From NCBI RefSeq assembly GCF_001541315.1, contig NZ_LMVK01000005.1, positions 62,001 to 126,000 of the forward strand: DNA of 64,000 nucleotides. The letters run 5' to 3'. This document shows, piece by piece, positions 8,697-17,080 of the stretch; the first letter of the stretch is position 1; every line of letters begins with the position of its first letter. A program made the position numbers and the translations under genes. The DNA comes from Agrobacterium tumefaciens str. B6 (lineage in GTDB: Bacteria; Pseudomonadota; Alphaproteobacteria; Rhizobiales; Rhizobiaceae). The notes under the pieces are model-generated. The model searched no databases and was not told the origin of the DNA. It saw only the letters and a list, made by a program, of their open reading frames with translations.

Positions 8697-10186
8697 TTGT
8701 CGCTTTCCTTCGTCACGCGTCTGAGGTCACTCGGCATCAGCAGGATAAACGTGCTGCCTTCGCCAAGTTTAGACTCGACTTTAATGTCACCCCCTAAATT
8801 TCTGATTAGCGAACGAACATGCGCAAGACCAATGCCCTCTCCCGGCTGATCCTGATTGCCCGCCCGCCGAAAGAGCTCAAAAACCCGTTCGAGGTCCTGT
8901 TCGCCAATACCGCGCCCGTTGTCGGCGACTTCGATACAAATAGCTCCACGTCCAGCCGGATAGGCCCGGGCCGTCAGTCTCAGCGGGCGGCCAGGCATCT
9001 GGTATTTCACCGCGTTATCGAAGAGATTTCCGAGTATCTGATCGAGAGATATCCGGTCGGTCACGATCGTCAGCTTCGGCGTGTCGACTTCGATCTCGCC
9101 GCCATTGGCGTTGATCTGGTGGCGTACCGTCTCAGACAGTGACGAGAGCAACGTTTCTATGTCGACTTTCTCCGGCTGCAGCTTTCGCTGGCCGTCGCGG
9201 GATATTTTCAGGATGGCGTTGATCAGCTGATCCATTTTGCGGGTGGACGAGCGGATGAAGCCGATAGCCTCTGGAATATCCTCTTCAACCGCCAGCCGCG
9301 CCTCACGAATAACGTCCTCCGGGAGAGACTTGCCATCTGCGAGAACATAACTCGTTACCGGCTTCAGCGAAGTATCGAATTCGGATAGGAAGCCCATGAT
9401 ATTGACGAGCGGCGCGCGCAGGTCATGCGTCACGATATATGCGAAGCGCTGAATTTCCTGATTGGCGCGGCGAAGATCCCGCGTTCTTTCCTCGACACGT
9501 TCTTCAAGATGACGATTGAGTTCATCGACATCCTCCCGCGACCTGTTCAGGGCACGGATATAGGTGAAGACAAGGAAGATCGAACCACCGACCACAATGA
9601 GGATAGCGAGCGCACCGCCGACCGTTACCCAGCGCAGCTTATTGGCAGCCCCGAGTTGATCCGCAACGATGATGCGCAGGCGATCATCTGTGTCCGATTG
9701 CAGGTCCGACAGAATACTCCTGATCTCGTTCATGAAGCGTTTGCCGTCATTATTACGGACGACCTCAACCGCCTCCGTTATTCGGCCCGAACGCTGCAAA
9801 TCGATGGTCTCACGGGTTTCAGCCAGCTTCGCGTCGATTGTCTGCCTCAAACCCGAAAGAAACTGCTTGTATTGCTCGTCTTCCGTCAGAAGATCGAAAA
9901 GTCTTGACTGGCGTTGGGGCAAGCCACGCAGGGCTTCTTCGTAAGGCACGAGATAATCGCGATTATTGGTCAGCAGATATCCCCGCTGGCCGGTTTCGAT
10001 GTCCTGCATCGTCGTCAGCACATCCAAAACAGCGGCACGAAAACGTCGGAGTTCCGCTGTTTCCTGGGAATAGCGGTTATTCACCTGCACCAGCCACAGC
10101 GACATGGAGACCATGCCAATCAAAATCGCAACACCCACGGCAAGCATCAAAAGGCTTCGTTGGGCAAACGGTGAAAAACCAATCAC
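8693..10186 (-). CDS. CHASE3-domain sensor histidine kinase
   Basis: A 497-aa membrane kinase: first membrane helix at residues 11-33, a periplasmic CHASE3 domain (about 40-180, with QDIETGQRGYLLT), second helix at 188-209, a coiled coil (214-245), HisKA with AYIVTHDLRAPLVNIMGF (His254), and a HATPase domain (LFDNAVKYQ, VADNGRGIG, GEGIGLAHV). The ligand is unknown. It is the first gene of a three-gene operon with the receiver (4-base overlap) and the receiver-HisKA_2 kinase. Confidence 0.92.
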   Translation of the reverse strand: MIGFSPFAQRSLLMLAVGVAILIGMVSMSLWLVQVNNRYSQETAELRRFRAAVLDVLTTMQDIETGQRGYLLTNNRDYLVPYEEALRGLPQRQSRLFDLLTEDEQYKQFLSGLRQTIDAKLAETRETIDLQRSGRITEAVEVVRNNDGKRFMNEIRSILSDLQSDTDDRLRIIVADQLGAANKLRWVTVGGALAILIVVGGSIFLVFTYIRALNRSREDVDELNRHLEERVEERTRDLRRANQEIQRFAYIVTHDLRAPLVNIMGFLSEFDTSLKPVTSYVLADGKSLPEDVIREARLAVEEDIPEAIGFIRSSTRKMDQLINAILKISRDGQRKLQPEKVDIETLLSSLSETVRHQINANGGEIEVDTPKLTIVTDRISLDQILGNLFDNAVKYQMPGRPLRLTARAYPAGRGAICIEVADNGRGIGEQDLERVFELFRRAGNQDQPGEGIGLAHVRSLIRNLGGDIKVESKLGEGSTFILLMPSDLRRVTKESDK

Positions 10187-10274
10187 AGAAATACATTCCC
10201 GGTAGGCACGAATTAAAGTTGCAAACTAGAATACGACGACATCAGAGGCGACTGTTTTCTTTTTATTTATGGAA

Positions 10275-10299
10275 GGAACCAGTTTGGGACTTAGGGGTT
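10275..10299 (+). promoter_or_regulatory. Candidate EcfG (general stress sigma) promoter for the single-domain receiver
   Basis: GGAAC at 10275-10279 is followed after 16 bases by GGTT (10296-10299), one mismatch from the EcfG consensus GGAAC-N16/17-CGTT. It lies ~57 bp upstream of the ATG at 10356, which argues against the earlier in-frame ATG at 10269. Pattern seen directly; use by EcfG is inferred. Confidence 0.5.
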
Positions 10300-10355
10300 T
10301 TGCAATGTTGATTGGCAGTGCCCGACTGAGCCGAACTGACGAGAATGCGATAACG

Positions 10356-10730
10356 ATGAGCTATAATTTCCAGGGAAAACAAATCCTCGTATTGGAGGAC
10401 GACGCGCTTCTGGCGATGGATATGGAGGATTTTCTTTCCGATCTGGGGGTCAACGTCGTCGGGCCCGTTTCGCACATTGGCGCGGCCTTGGAAAAAATAA
10501 ACGCCACTGATCTGGACGGCGCAGTCATTGACCTCAATCTGAGAGGCGAATTGTCCTTCCCGGTCATCGAGGAGCTCAAGGCGGCAAATATCCCTTTCGT
10601 CATATGCAGCGGATATGCGGAAATACCCGGAGTGCGTGCGCAGCTGGACGGGCTTACCGTCGTCTCCAAACCCTGCGATTTCGACAATCTCTCGCATGTT
10701 CTGGCAAATGAGTTTTCACTGACCAACTAG
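10356..10730 (+). CDS. Single-domain response regulator (FAT GUY type)
   Basis: A 124-aa stand-alone receiver with acidic pocket EDD (14-16), phospho-acceptor D59 in GAVIDLNLRGE, the segment IPFVICSGYAEI, and K in VVSKPCDF. The IPF...SGY pattern marks the FAT GUY family, members of which modulate the alphaproteobacterial general stress response. The open frame begins at 10269, but the candidate EcfG promoter at 10275-10299 places the start at 10356. It sits alone between two minus-strand kinase operons and is transcribed toward the second. Confidence 0.88.
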   Translation: MSYNFQGKQILVLEDDALLAMDMEDFLSDLGVNVVGPVSHIGAALEKINATDLDGAVIDLNLRGELSFPVIEELKAANIPFVICSGYAEIPGVRAQLDGLTVVSKPCDFDNLSHVLANEFSLTN

Positions 10731-10783
10731 GGCGGGGCTAATCTCGGTCCGGTGCCCCAAGCCGCTTCTTTTCATGTGGCGAC

Positions 10784-11800
10784 TTAGTCCAGGGGAAAGA
10801 TGACCTGATATTGCAGGCCGTCGCGGTCGTAGCGAATTTCACTTTCCGCTTGCAATTCGTATTGCGCGCCCCTTGTTACAAGGGTGGTTCCAAAGCCCGT
10901 GTCTTCCGGCATTGAGACCGGCGGGCCTCCGCTTTCCCGCCACCGCAGATTGATACGGTCGCGTCCGTCTCCGTCACGAAGCTTTTTCCAGACAACGTCA
11001 ACCTTTCCGTTCGCACCGGAAAGGGAACCGTATTTCTGCGCGTTAGTCACCAGCTCGTGCAGGATCATTCCCAGCGCCAGAGCGGATTTTGGCGATACAT
11101 GAACGCCATCCGGACCGTCGAGTTCGACCCTGCTCGTGAAGGTATTATGCGGCTCGATCGCGCGCTTCACGACATCTCTCAAATCCGTCTCACCCCAATT
11201 GCTCTGAAAAAGCAGGGCGTGGCTTTCGGCCAGAGCGCTTACGCGCGCCACCAGCCGTTCCTGATAATCCTCGATCGAGGTGCTGCCTTTCGCCGTTCTG
11301 CGGATGATCGATATGACCATCGCCATCGTATTCTTGACACGATGGCTTAGCTCGCGGACGAGCAGCTCCTTGTGCAGCTCCGCCCGTTTTCGCTCCTGTT
11401 TCTCCCGAGCTTCCGCCAGGGCGCGCTCCACAGCGGATGGCAGTCTCACAAGCCGTTGCTTGAGGACGTAGTCCGTCGCGCCGCGCCGGAATGCATCGAT
11501 GGCCGCATCCTCACCTAAAACACCGGACACGAAAATGAACGGCGTATCGGGTCTTGTCGCCATAACGACATCGAGCGCCGACATGCCATCGAAGTCCGGC
11601 AAAGAGAAATCCGCGAGAATGATATCGAACTGCTGTTTTTCCAACGCCTCGATGAACGATGCCTTGCCAACGGCCCTCGTTACCGCAGGCGGCGTCGAAA
11701 GACGTGAAAGCTGTTCTTCGATCAGTTCGGCATCCACCGAACTGTCTTCGAGGAGAAGAAGTCTGCTTGCCTCCATTCGCGACACAGTCTCATCCGCCAT
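10784..11800 (-). CDS. Receiver-HWE histidine kinase
   Basis: About 338 aa. An N-terminal receiver (EDSSVD, phospho-acceptor D64 in IILADFSLPDFDG, K in TDYVLKQRLV) is joined to an HWE-type kinase: phospho-His in ELSHRVKNTMAMV (about residue 155), LHELVTNAQKYG, and the family WxE motif in NLRWRESGGPPV. HWE kinases often feed the general stress pathway. It is the third gene of the phytochrome operon; its ATG at 11800 overlaps the preceding receiver gene (a GTG at 11812 is an alternative). Confidence 0.9.
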   Translation of the reverse strand: MADETVSRMEASRLLLLEDSSVDAELIEEQLSRLSTPPAVTRAVGKASFIEALEKQQFDIILADFSLPDFDGMSALDVVMATRPDTPFIFVSGVLGEDAAIDAFRRGATDYVLKQRLVRLPSAVERALAEAREKQERKRAELHKELLVRELSHRVKNTMAMVISIIRRTAKGSTSIEDYQERLVARVSALAESHALLFQSNWGETDLRDVVKRAIEPHNTFTSRVELDGPDGVHVSPKSALALGMILHELVTNAQKYGSLSGANGKVDVVWKKLRDGDGRDRINLRWRESGGPPVSMPEDTGFGTTLVTRGAQYELQAESEIRYDRDGLQYQVIFPLD

Positions 11801-12245
11801 TGCGATGTGCACCCGGCGGCGGTTCGTTCAGGAGAGCCCAGAAGACGCCAAGATCCTGTATAGCCTTGAAGAACTGGTTGAATTCCACAGGCTTGACGAC
11901 AAATGCGTTCACGCCGAGTTCGTAACTCCTGACGAGATCCTGTTCTTCTCGCGACGACGTCAGCATGACGACTGGAATATGCCGCAAGTGATCGCTGCCC
12001 TTGACCGTCTGCAAAACCTCAAGCCCGTCCACTTTCGGGAGTTTGAGATCAAGAAGAACCACGGCCGGATCACCGCCCGGGCGGTTATGATAGCTACCGG
12101 TTACAGTCAGATAGTCGAGTGCTTCCGTACCGTCGCGTGCCACCACCACCTCATTCGCCAGCTGGCATTTCTCAAGAGCGGTCAGCGTTAGTTCCAGATC
12201 GCGTGGATTATCTTCCACCAGCAGAATGGGTCTGAGTTCAGGCAA
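11790..12245 (-). CDS. Single-domain response regulator of the phytochrome operon (TTG start)
   Basis: A stand-alone receiver of about 151 aa: EDN at 11-13, phospho-acceptor D66 in VVLLDLKLPKVDG, VVMLTSSREE, and K in AFVVKPVEF. The only ATG in frame lies 126 bases upstream, antisense-like within the phytochrome gene; a TTG at 12245, preceded by AGAGGA and overlapping the phytochrome stop, gives a normal receiver N-terminus (LPELRPILLVEDN). This matches the Rcp1-type regulator that accepts phosphate from bacteriophytochromes. Confidence 0.88.
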   Translation of the reverse strand: MPELRPILLVEDNPRDLELTLTALEKCQLANEVVVARDGTEALDYLTVTGSYHNRPGGDPAVVLLDLKLPKVDGLEVLQTVKGSDHLRHIPVVMLTSSREEQDLVRSYELGVNAFVVKPVEFNQFFKAIQDLGVFWALLNEPPPGAHRNGG

Positions 12246-14448
12246 TTTTTTCCTCTTCAACTTTCGTAACCGGCAATGTGAAGAAGAACGTGGCTCCCTC
12301 ACCGACAGTTCCCTCGGCACCGACCAAACCGTGATGGCGTTCGACAATTCGTCGGACCAGCGCAAGTCCAATGCCCGTTCCCTCGAAATCCTCTACCCGC
12401 TGCAATCTCTGGAACACACCAAAAAGCTTGCTGTAATAGGCCATATCGAAGCCAACACCATTATCTTCGACCGAGTAAGTGACGTCGTCCTCGGTTTCGA
12501 CCGCAGAAATAGTGATGATCGAGACCGGCTCCCGGGACGAATATTTGATGGCATTTTCGATGAGATTGTACCAGACCTGCCGCAGCAGGGTCGCATCCCC
12601 GAATATCACCGGCAACTCGCCGATGCGCCACTCGATCTCGCGATCGGCAACGGCGTGCCCGAGAGAGCGACGAACTTCGCTCACCACCTTCTGCATATCC
12701 ACCGGTTTCAGGGACAGTTGCGTGCGACCAAGCTGTGAGAAATTCAGGAGATCATCCACCAGCCTGCCGGCGCCCAGCGCCGCCTCTGATATCATCTGCA
12801 GATAATGCGAGGATTTCTCGTCCAGGGCATTGCTGCGCTCCCGCAACAACTGCGCAAACCCGACGATATGACGGAACGGGGCACGCAGGTCGTGCGAAAC
12901 GGAATAGGAAAAGGCCTCCAACTCTTTATTGGTCCGCTGCAATTCCCGCGTCAGATCTGCCATCTCCTCGGCCTTGCGCAGGACAATGCCGATGATCGCA
13001 CTGCGAAGCTCCCTCGCTGCCGCAAGCTCGGGCTCCGACCAGGGAGATGACGTGTTGCGCAATTGCTCCTTCCAGATTTCAAAAGACTTGCGGGGATGAA
13101 TGCGCCCGCTCTCCTGCACCGTCTTGTGCGGATCACCGCCCCAGCGTACCGTTTTTATGACTTCCGGCCGAAACCAGATAAGCCAGCTGCCGTGCAACTC
13201 CGAAACCCGCATCGCAATAATTCCGCTTGCGGTGGCGGCATAGGCCTCAGCGGCGGCGTAATCGCCGGATAGGTTGTCGGTTGCAAAAACATCGGCAACG
13301 TCCTGCTCACCGAGCCATAGGACAAGCTCTTCAACCTGCTGCCGTGACGGCGTCCTGCCGACCAGCTCATAGTCGTCGCCGAGGACGAGTGCCGCGCCGT
13401 CCGCTCCCACCTGTTTCAGCAGGTCGTTTTTTTCATCGTCACCCGCAAGCAGTCCATCAACCCATTTTTCGGCAGCAGCCATCCCCTTCAGCAGGCGCGC
13501 CTGAATGTGGCCAAGCTCCACCCGGCGGGATGCATCCTGGGAACTCTGCTCCATGGCGATCCGCATCGACAGGAGCTGCGCGGCAAAATCGCAGGCTTCA
13601 CGGACGGCAAGGGATACCGAATGGGGTGTAGCGTGGTGGCAGGCAATCAAGCCCCAGAGAGCGCCATTGACGAGGATCGACACCGACATCGAAGCGGCCG
13701 TACCCATATTGCGCATATATTCGAGATGAACCGGCGACACACTGCGAAGCTGAGAAAAGCTCATATCGAGCACTGCTCCCGTTTCCGCATTCACCGGCGG
13801 CCTGATCGGGACGGGCTTATAATCGACATAGGGAATCATTCGCAGGCGATTGATGGTGTAGAGCTGCCGCGCCTGCGGCGGGATATCGCCCGCCGGAAAG
13901 CGAAGTCCGAGATAAGACGGCAAAGTCCCGCTTCCGGCTTCCGCCACGACATGACCGCTCCAGTCCAGTCCGAAGTCATAGATCAGCGTACGATCATAAC
14001 CGCTGATCAAAGACACCAATTGCGCCGTCCGAAAAAGCGCGTCCTCCAGCGACGGCGCGCTGTTCAGATATTGCGCCAGATTCGTAAGTTCGCCCATCAG
14101 CTTTTCAGCCGACTCGCCCTCTCTTGCCTTTTCGACCTCGAGAATAACCAAAGTCCCGGATCGATGCGCCGAAACAACGAGTTTCTTTTCAGCCCATGCA
14201 TATCGGAAATTGCTCTCTTCGCCGGAATACCAGGCGGAAAGTTCAGAGATGAACGGCAAGATTGTTTCGGTGACGACGGCACCGATTGGTAAGGCCGCAT
14301 CAATATAATCGGCAAGATTATCGCTCGCCTGCACAACGGAGAGTTCCCGCGCGGACAGAACCAAAAGGGCTCCATGTTCCTGAATAGCACCGGGAATGTG
14401 GATGGGCTCTGCGCCGCAACTATCCAGTTTCGGCGTATTTGAACTCAT
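12238..14448 (-). CDS. Bacteriophytochrome histidine kinase
   Basis: A 736-aa red/far-red photoreceptor. The N-terminal CGAEPIHIPGAIQEHG carries Cys11, the expected biliverdin attachment residue of BphPs, then PAS, a GAF domain with LRFPAGDIPPQARQLY and SPVHLEYMRNMG, a PHY domain, HisKA (SYSVSHDLRAPFRHIVGF, His ~519) and HATPase (NLIENAIKYSS, VEDNGVGFD, GTGIGLALV). The length is close to Agrobacterium Agp1 (about 745 aa). The near-invariant PASDIP motif reads PAGDIP here, a Ser-to-Gly change next to the chromophore-binding Asp. It heads an operon with two downstream signalling genes. Confidence 0.93.
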   Translation of the reverse strand: MSSNTPKLDSCGAEPIHIPGAIQEHGALLVLSARELSVVQASDNLADYIDAALPIGAVVTETILPFISELSAWYSGEESNFRYAWAEKKLVVSAHRSGTLVILEVEKAREGESAEKLMGELTNLAQYLNSAPSLEDALFRTAQLVSLISGYDRTLIYDFGLDWSGHVVAEAGSGTLPSYLGLRFPAGDIPPQARQLYTINRLRMIPYVDYKPVPIRPPVNAETGAVLDMSFSQLRSVSPVHLEYMRNMGTAASMSVSILVNGALWGLIACHHATPHSVSLAVREACDFAAQLLSMRIAMEQSSQDASRRVELGHIQARLLKGMAAAEKWVDGLLAGDDEKNDLLKQVGADGAALVLGDDYELVGRTPSRQQVEELVLWLGEQDVADVFATDNLSGDYAAAEAYAATASGIIAMRVSELHGSWLIWFRPEVIKTVRWGGDPHKTVQESGRIHPRKSFEIWKEQLRNTSSPWSEPELAAARELRSAIIGIVLRKAEEMADLTRELQRTNKELEAFSYSVSHDLRAPFRHIVGFAQLLRERSNALDEKSSHYLQMISEAALGAGRLVDDLLNFSQLGRTQLSLKPVDMQKVVSEVRRSLGHAVADREIEWRIGELPVIFGDATLLRQVWYNLIENAIKYSSREPVSIITISAVETEDDVTYSVEDNGVGFDMAYYSKLFGVFQRLQRVEDFEGTGIGLALVRRIVERHHGLVGAEGTVGEGATFFFTLPVTKVEEEKIA

Positions 14449-14701
14449 AACTTTCTCCAGCCGCTCTTTTTGCGAGAACGTTCGACCTGCTCAAAAGATG
14501 CGGCCAACCTATTGATTATTGCGGGGATGTAAACGCTCGTTTTCGCAAAATTGCCGAATGATTTCCACCGGATTTCCGGTTACGCAAACGTAGGACGTTC
14601 ACGCGGCCATAGATTGAAACAATCACGCGATAAGAAATCCGGGCGCTGGCGCAGCAAAATCGGCGCTTGTTGGACGTCAATGATCTTTTTGGAAAAGTCA
14701 C
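14449..14701. other. Intergenic stretch between phytochrome operon and tRNA genes
   Basis: About 250 bp with no convincing gene. It must contain the phytochrome operon promoter on the minus strand; an AGAAAG sequence just upstream of the ATG serves as a ribosome site. No clear EcfG-type motif was seen here. Confidence 0.4.
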
Positions 14702-14775
14702 TGGAGCGGGTAGCGGGAATCGAACCCGCGTATTCAGCTTGGAAGGCTGCTGCTCTACCATTGAGCTATACCCGC
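14702..14775 (-). tRNA. tRNA-Gly (TCC)
   Basis: On the minus strand a 74-nt cloverleaf: 5' acceptor GCGGGTA, D-arm AGCTCAATGGTAGAGC, anticodon arm with TTCCAAG (anticodon TCC), T-arm GGGTTCGATTCCC, and an encoded CCA end. All arms pair. Confidence 0.95.
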
Positions 14776-14800
14776 GGTGGTGATTTCGATCCGTGCAGAA

Positions 14801-14885
14801 TGGTGGAGGGAGTTGGATTTGAACCAACGTAGGCGTAGCCAACGGATTTACAGTCCGTCCCCTTTAACCACTCGGGCATCCCTCC
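14801..14885 (-). tRNA. tRNA-Tyr (GTA)
   Basis: On the minus strand an 85-nt class II tRNA: 5' GGAGGGATGCCCGAGTGG, anticodon loop ACTGTAAATC (anticodon GTA), a long variable arm, T-arm GGTTCAAATCC and an encoded CCA. It lies 25 bp upstream of tRNA-Gly on the same strand, probably cotranscribed. Confidence 0.95.
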
Positions 14886-15094
14886 AGCTTTCTGCTAGGA
14901 TCGAGCAACCAAGCTCTTCAGATTTCGCTGCGGCGAAGCGCCGTTGCGTCGTCTGTGGCGCGTATATGACGGCCTCGTTCGTTTCTGTCAACACGCCCTT
15001 TCACGAATTTTCGGGAAAAAATTCAAACCTGTTTGCAGCCCTGTGGATTATCGCGGGGGCTGGTGCGCGCCTCTTTGCAGAGATATAAGGCGCC

Positions 15095-15982
15095 ATGAGC
15101 AAAGACGATCCCAACAACAAATCCACCCGCGACACGCACTATGCCACCCTGCGCCGTGCCGTGCGCGACGCCAAACGCGAGCGGGGCGAAATTCCGACCC
15201 CGCAGCAGCCGAAGCGCCGGAACCGCGGTGCCGATGACTGGAAGCCGCCGCAGCTCGCGCCCGATCAGGTGCATCTTTACGGCCTGCATACCGTGCGCGC
15301 GGCGCTTACCAATCCCGAACGGCAACTCATCAAGCTATCCGTCACCCAGAACGCCTTTGCGCGGCTGGATATCGGCGAGGCGGATGCCCAGCCCTTCCCG
15401 GTCGAGATGGTTTCGCCGCAGGATATCGACAAGGTTCTCGGCCCCGATGCCATCCATCAGGGTGTGATGCTGGAAACCAGGCCGCTGCCGGTCAAGCGGC
15501 TCGGCGCGCTGAAGGACAGCCCGCTCATCCTCGTGCTCGATCAGGTCACCGATCCGCACAATGTCGGCGCCATCATGCGCTCGGCGGTCGCCTTCAACGC
15601 CGGCGCCGTCATCACCACCATGCGCCACAGCCCAACCGAGTCAGGCGTGCTGGCGAAATCGGCTTCCGGTGCACTGGAACTCATTCCCTATATCCAGATC
15701 ACCAATCTGGCCGATGCGCTGGGCGAGCTGCACAAGCTCGGCTTCTTCTCCGTCGGTCTGGATTCGGAAGGCCCCGCCCCCATCGAACAGACCTTTAGCG
15801 GTGAAAAAATCGCACTGGTGCTGGGCGCCGAAGGCAAGGGCCTGCGCCAGAAGACGCGCGAAACCGTCTCGGCGCTCGCCCGTCTCGACATGCCGGGCGA
15901 GATCAAATCGCTCAATGTTTCGAATGCGGCGGCCATCGCCCTTTATGCAACGCAGCAATTTCTGGGCAAAGCGTCATCCTGA
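15095..15982 (+). CDS. rlmB: TrmH/SpoU family rRNA 2'-O-methyltransferase (RlmB-like)
   Basis: A 295-aa SPOUT methyltransferase. The N-terminal ~75 residues are basic and unstructured; a substrate-binding domain begins at VHLYGLHTVRAALTNPER; the SPOUT core has LDQVTDPHNVGAIMRSA (motif 1), VLGAEGKGLR (motif 2) and LNVSNAAAIALY (motif 3), forming the SAM knot. It methylates a ribose in 23S rRNA (G2251 in E. coli RlmB). The start follows a GGCGCC region with no strong ribosome site. Confidence 0.9.
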   Translation: MSKDDPNNKSTRDTHYATLRRAVRDAKRERGEIPTPQQPKRRNRGADDWKPPQLAPDQVHLYGLHTVRAALTNPERQLIKLSVTQNAFARLDIGEADAQPFPVEMVSPQDIDKVLGPDAIHQGVMLETRPLPVKRLGALKDSPLILVLDQVTDPHNVGAIMRSAVAFNAGAVITTMRHSPTESGVLAKSASGALELIPYIQITNLADALGELHKLGFFSVGLDSEGPAPIEQTFSGEKIALVLGAEGKGLRQKTRETVSALARLDMPGEIKSLNVSNAAAIALYATQQFLGKASS

Positions 15983-16058
15983 CGCTTGCCCTTCCTTGCG
16001 AAATCGCAAAGCGCAACGCATGCTGCGCCTTTGTCATTCGCATGGAGCAAATCTCAAC

Positions 16059-16451
16059 ATGACCAACCCAACCATCAAACCGACCGGCGAGCTGACTCTC
16101 AGAACGCTCGCCATGCCGGCCGACGCCAATCCGGCCGGTGATATTTTCGGCGGCTGGGTCATGTCACAGATGGACTTGGCGAGCGGCATCCGCGCCGCGG
16201 AACGCTCCCGCTGTCGTGTGGTCACGGCAGCGGTCAAGGAAATGGCCTTCGAACTGCCGGTGAAGATCGGCGACACGCTGTCCATCTATACCGATATCGC
16301 CCGCGTTGGCCGCACGTCCATCACGCTCACGGTGGAAGCCTGGGCGCAGCGGTCGCGTTATGACAAGCTGGAGAAAGTCACCGCCGGAACTTTCATCATG
16401 GTGGCAATGGACGAAAACGGACAACCCACGCCCATTCCCGCAGCGGAATAA
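16059..16451 (+). CDS. Acyl-CoA thioesterase, hotdog fold (YciA-like)
   Basis: A 130-aa single hotdog domain with LAMPADANPAGDIFGGWVMS, the catalytic Asn/Asp region of YciA/BACH thioesterases, and AWAQRSRYDKLEKVTAGTF. It hydrolyses acyl-CoA esters in the cytosol; chain preference cannot be read. The open frame extends far upstream through the rlmB reading region, but the ATG at 16059 matches the family N-terminus. Confidence 0.9.
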   Translation: MTNPTIKPTGELTLRTLAMPADANPAGDIFGGWVMSQMDLASGIRAAERSRCRVVTAAVKEMAFELPVKIGDTLSIYTDIARVGRTSITLTVEAWAQRSRYDKLEKVTAGTFIMVAMDENGQPTPIPAAE

Positions 16452-16628
16452 TCGCGTTGCGGCACTGGGCTCCAGTGCCGCTCTCAGCTCAAACGCCATA
16501 TACAGCAGGCAGCATAGACATCTCGCGCATTGTCAGGATCATTCCTCACCGATGCGATCCCTGTTGTCTCTCCCCTGCCGTCATTGTGTCGCGGTGACAT
16601 CTCGCCGCAAATATGACATTCCGATCCC

Positions 16629-17033
16629 ATGGGATTCATTCGCAGGATCATGCAGGATAGAAGTTCGGCTGGCGCCATCGCCATGCTGGCGGTTCTGCTT
16701 TTCCTTTTGCAGGGTCTCGCCAATGGCCTGACCAGCGGCAATATGGCGATGGCCGCGCTGGCGGCGGATGAGATCATCTGTTCCAGCCATATGCCTGAAG
16801 GCGGCTCGGACAAACACGACCCGGCGGGCAAGATCGCCGATGACTGTTGCGGCACGCTCTGCCGTCTGGCCTCGGCCACGGCCGCCGCTCTTCCGGTTAT
16901 TCCCGTCGAAGGCGCGGACAATATTCTCCCGGCGGTCGAAGTCGCCTTTTTGAATTTCGACGCGGTGCTGTCGCCATCGCCGCCCAATCTGGAATCGCGC
17001 CCACGCGCGCCGCCCTTCGCTCCGCAGCGCTAG
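16629..17033 (+). CDS. Small exported protein, DUF2946-like
   Basis: A 134-aa protein with an N-terminal membrane segment (AIAMLAVLLFLLQGLANGL) followed by a short Cys/His-containing region: ICSSHM, a HDP segment and DDCCGTLC. This layout resembles DUF2946 proteins, which are often coupled to copper or iron uptake and PepSY genes. It sits 47 bp before the PepSY protein. Function is unknown; metal handling is inferred from the Cys/His pattern and context. Confidence 0.65.
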   Translation: MGFIRRIMQDRSSAGAIAMLAVLLFLLQGLANGLTSGNMAMAALAADEIICSSHMPEGGSDKHDPAGKIADDCCGTLCRLASATAAALPVIPVEGADNILPAVEVAFLNFDAVLSPSPPNLESRPRAPPFAPQR

Positions 17034-17080
17034 AACACTGTCCGGCCTGCCGGAAAATCCATTCTCTTGCGGAGACATCC

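Noticed and set aside
13507-14292. 261-aa plus-strand open frame
   Set aside because: Antisense shadow of the bacteriophytochrome gene.
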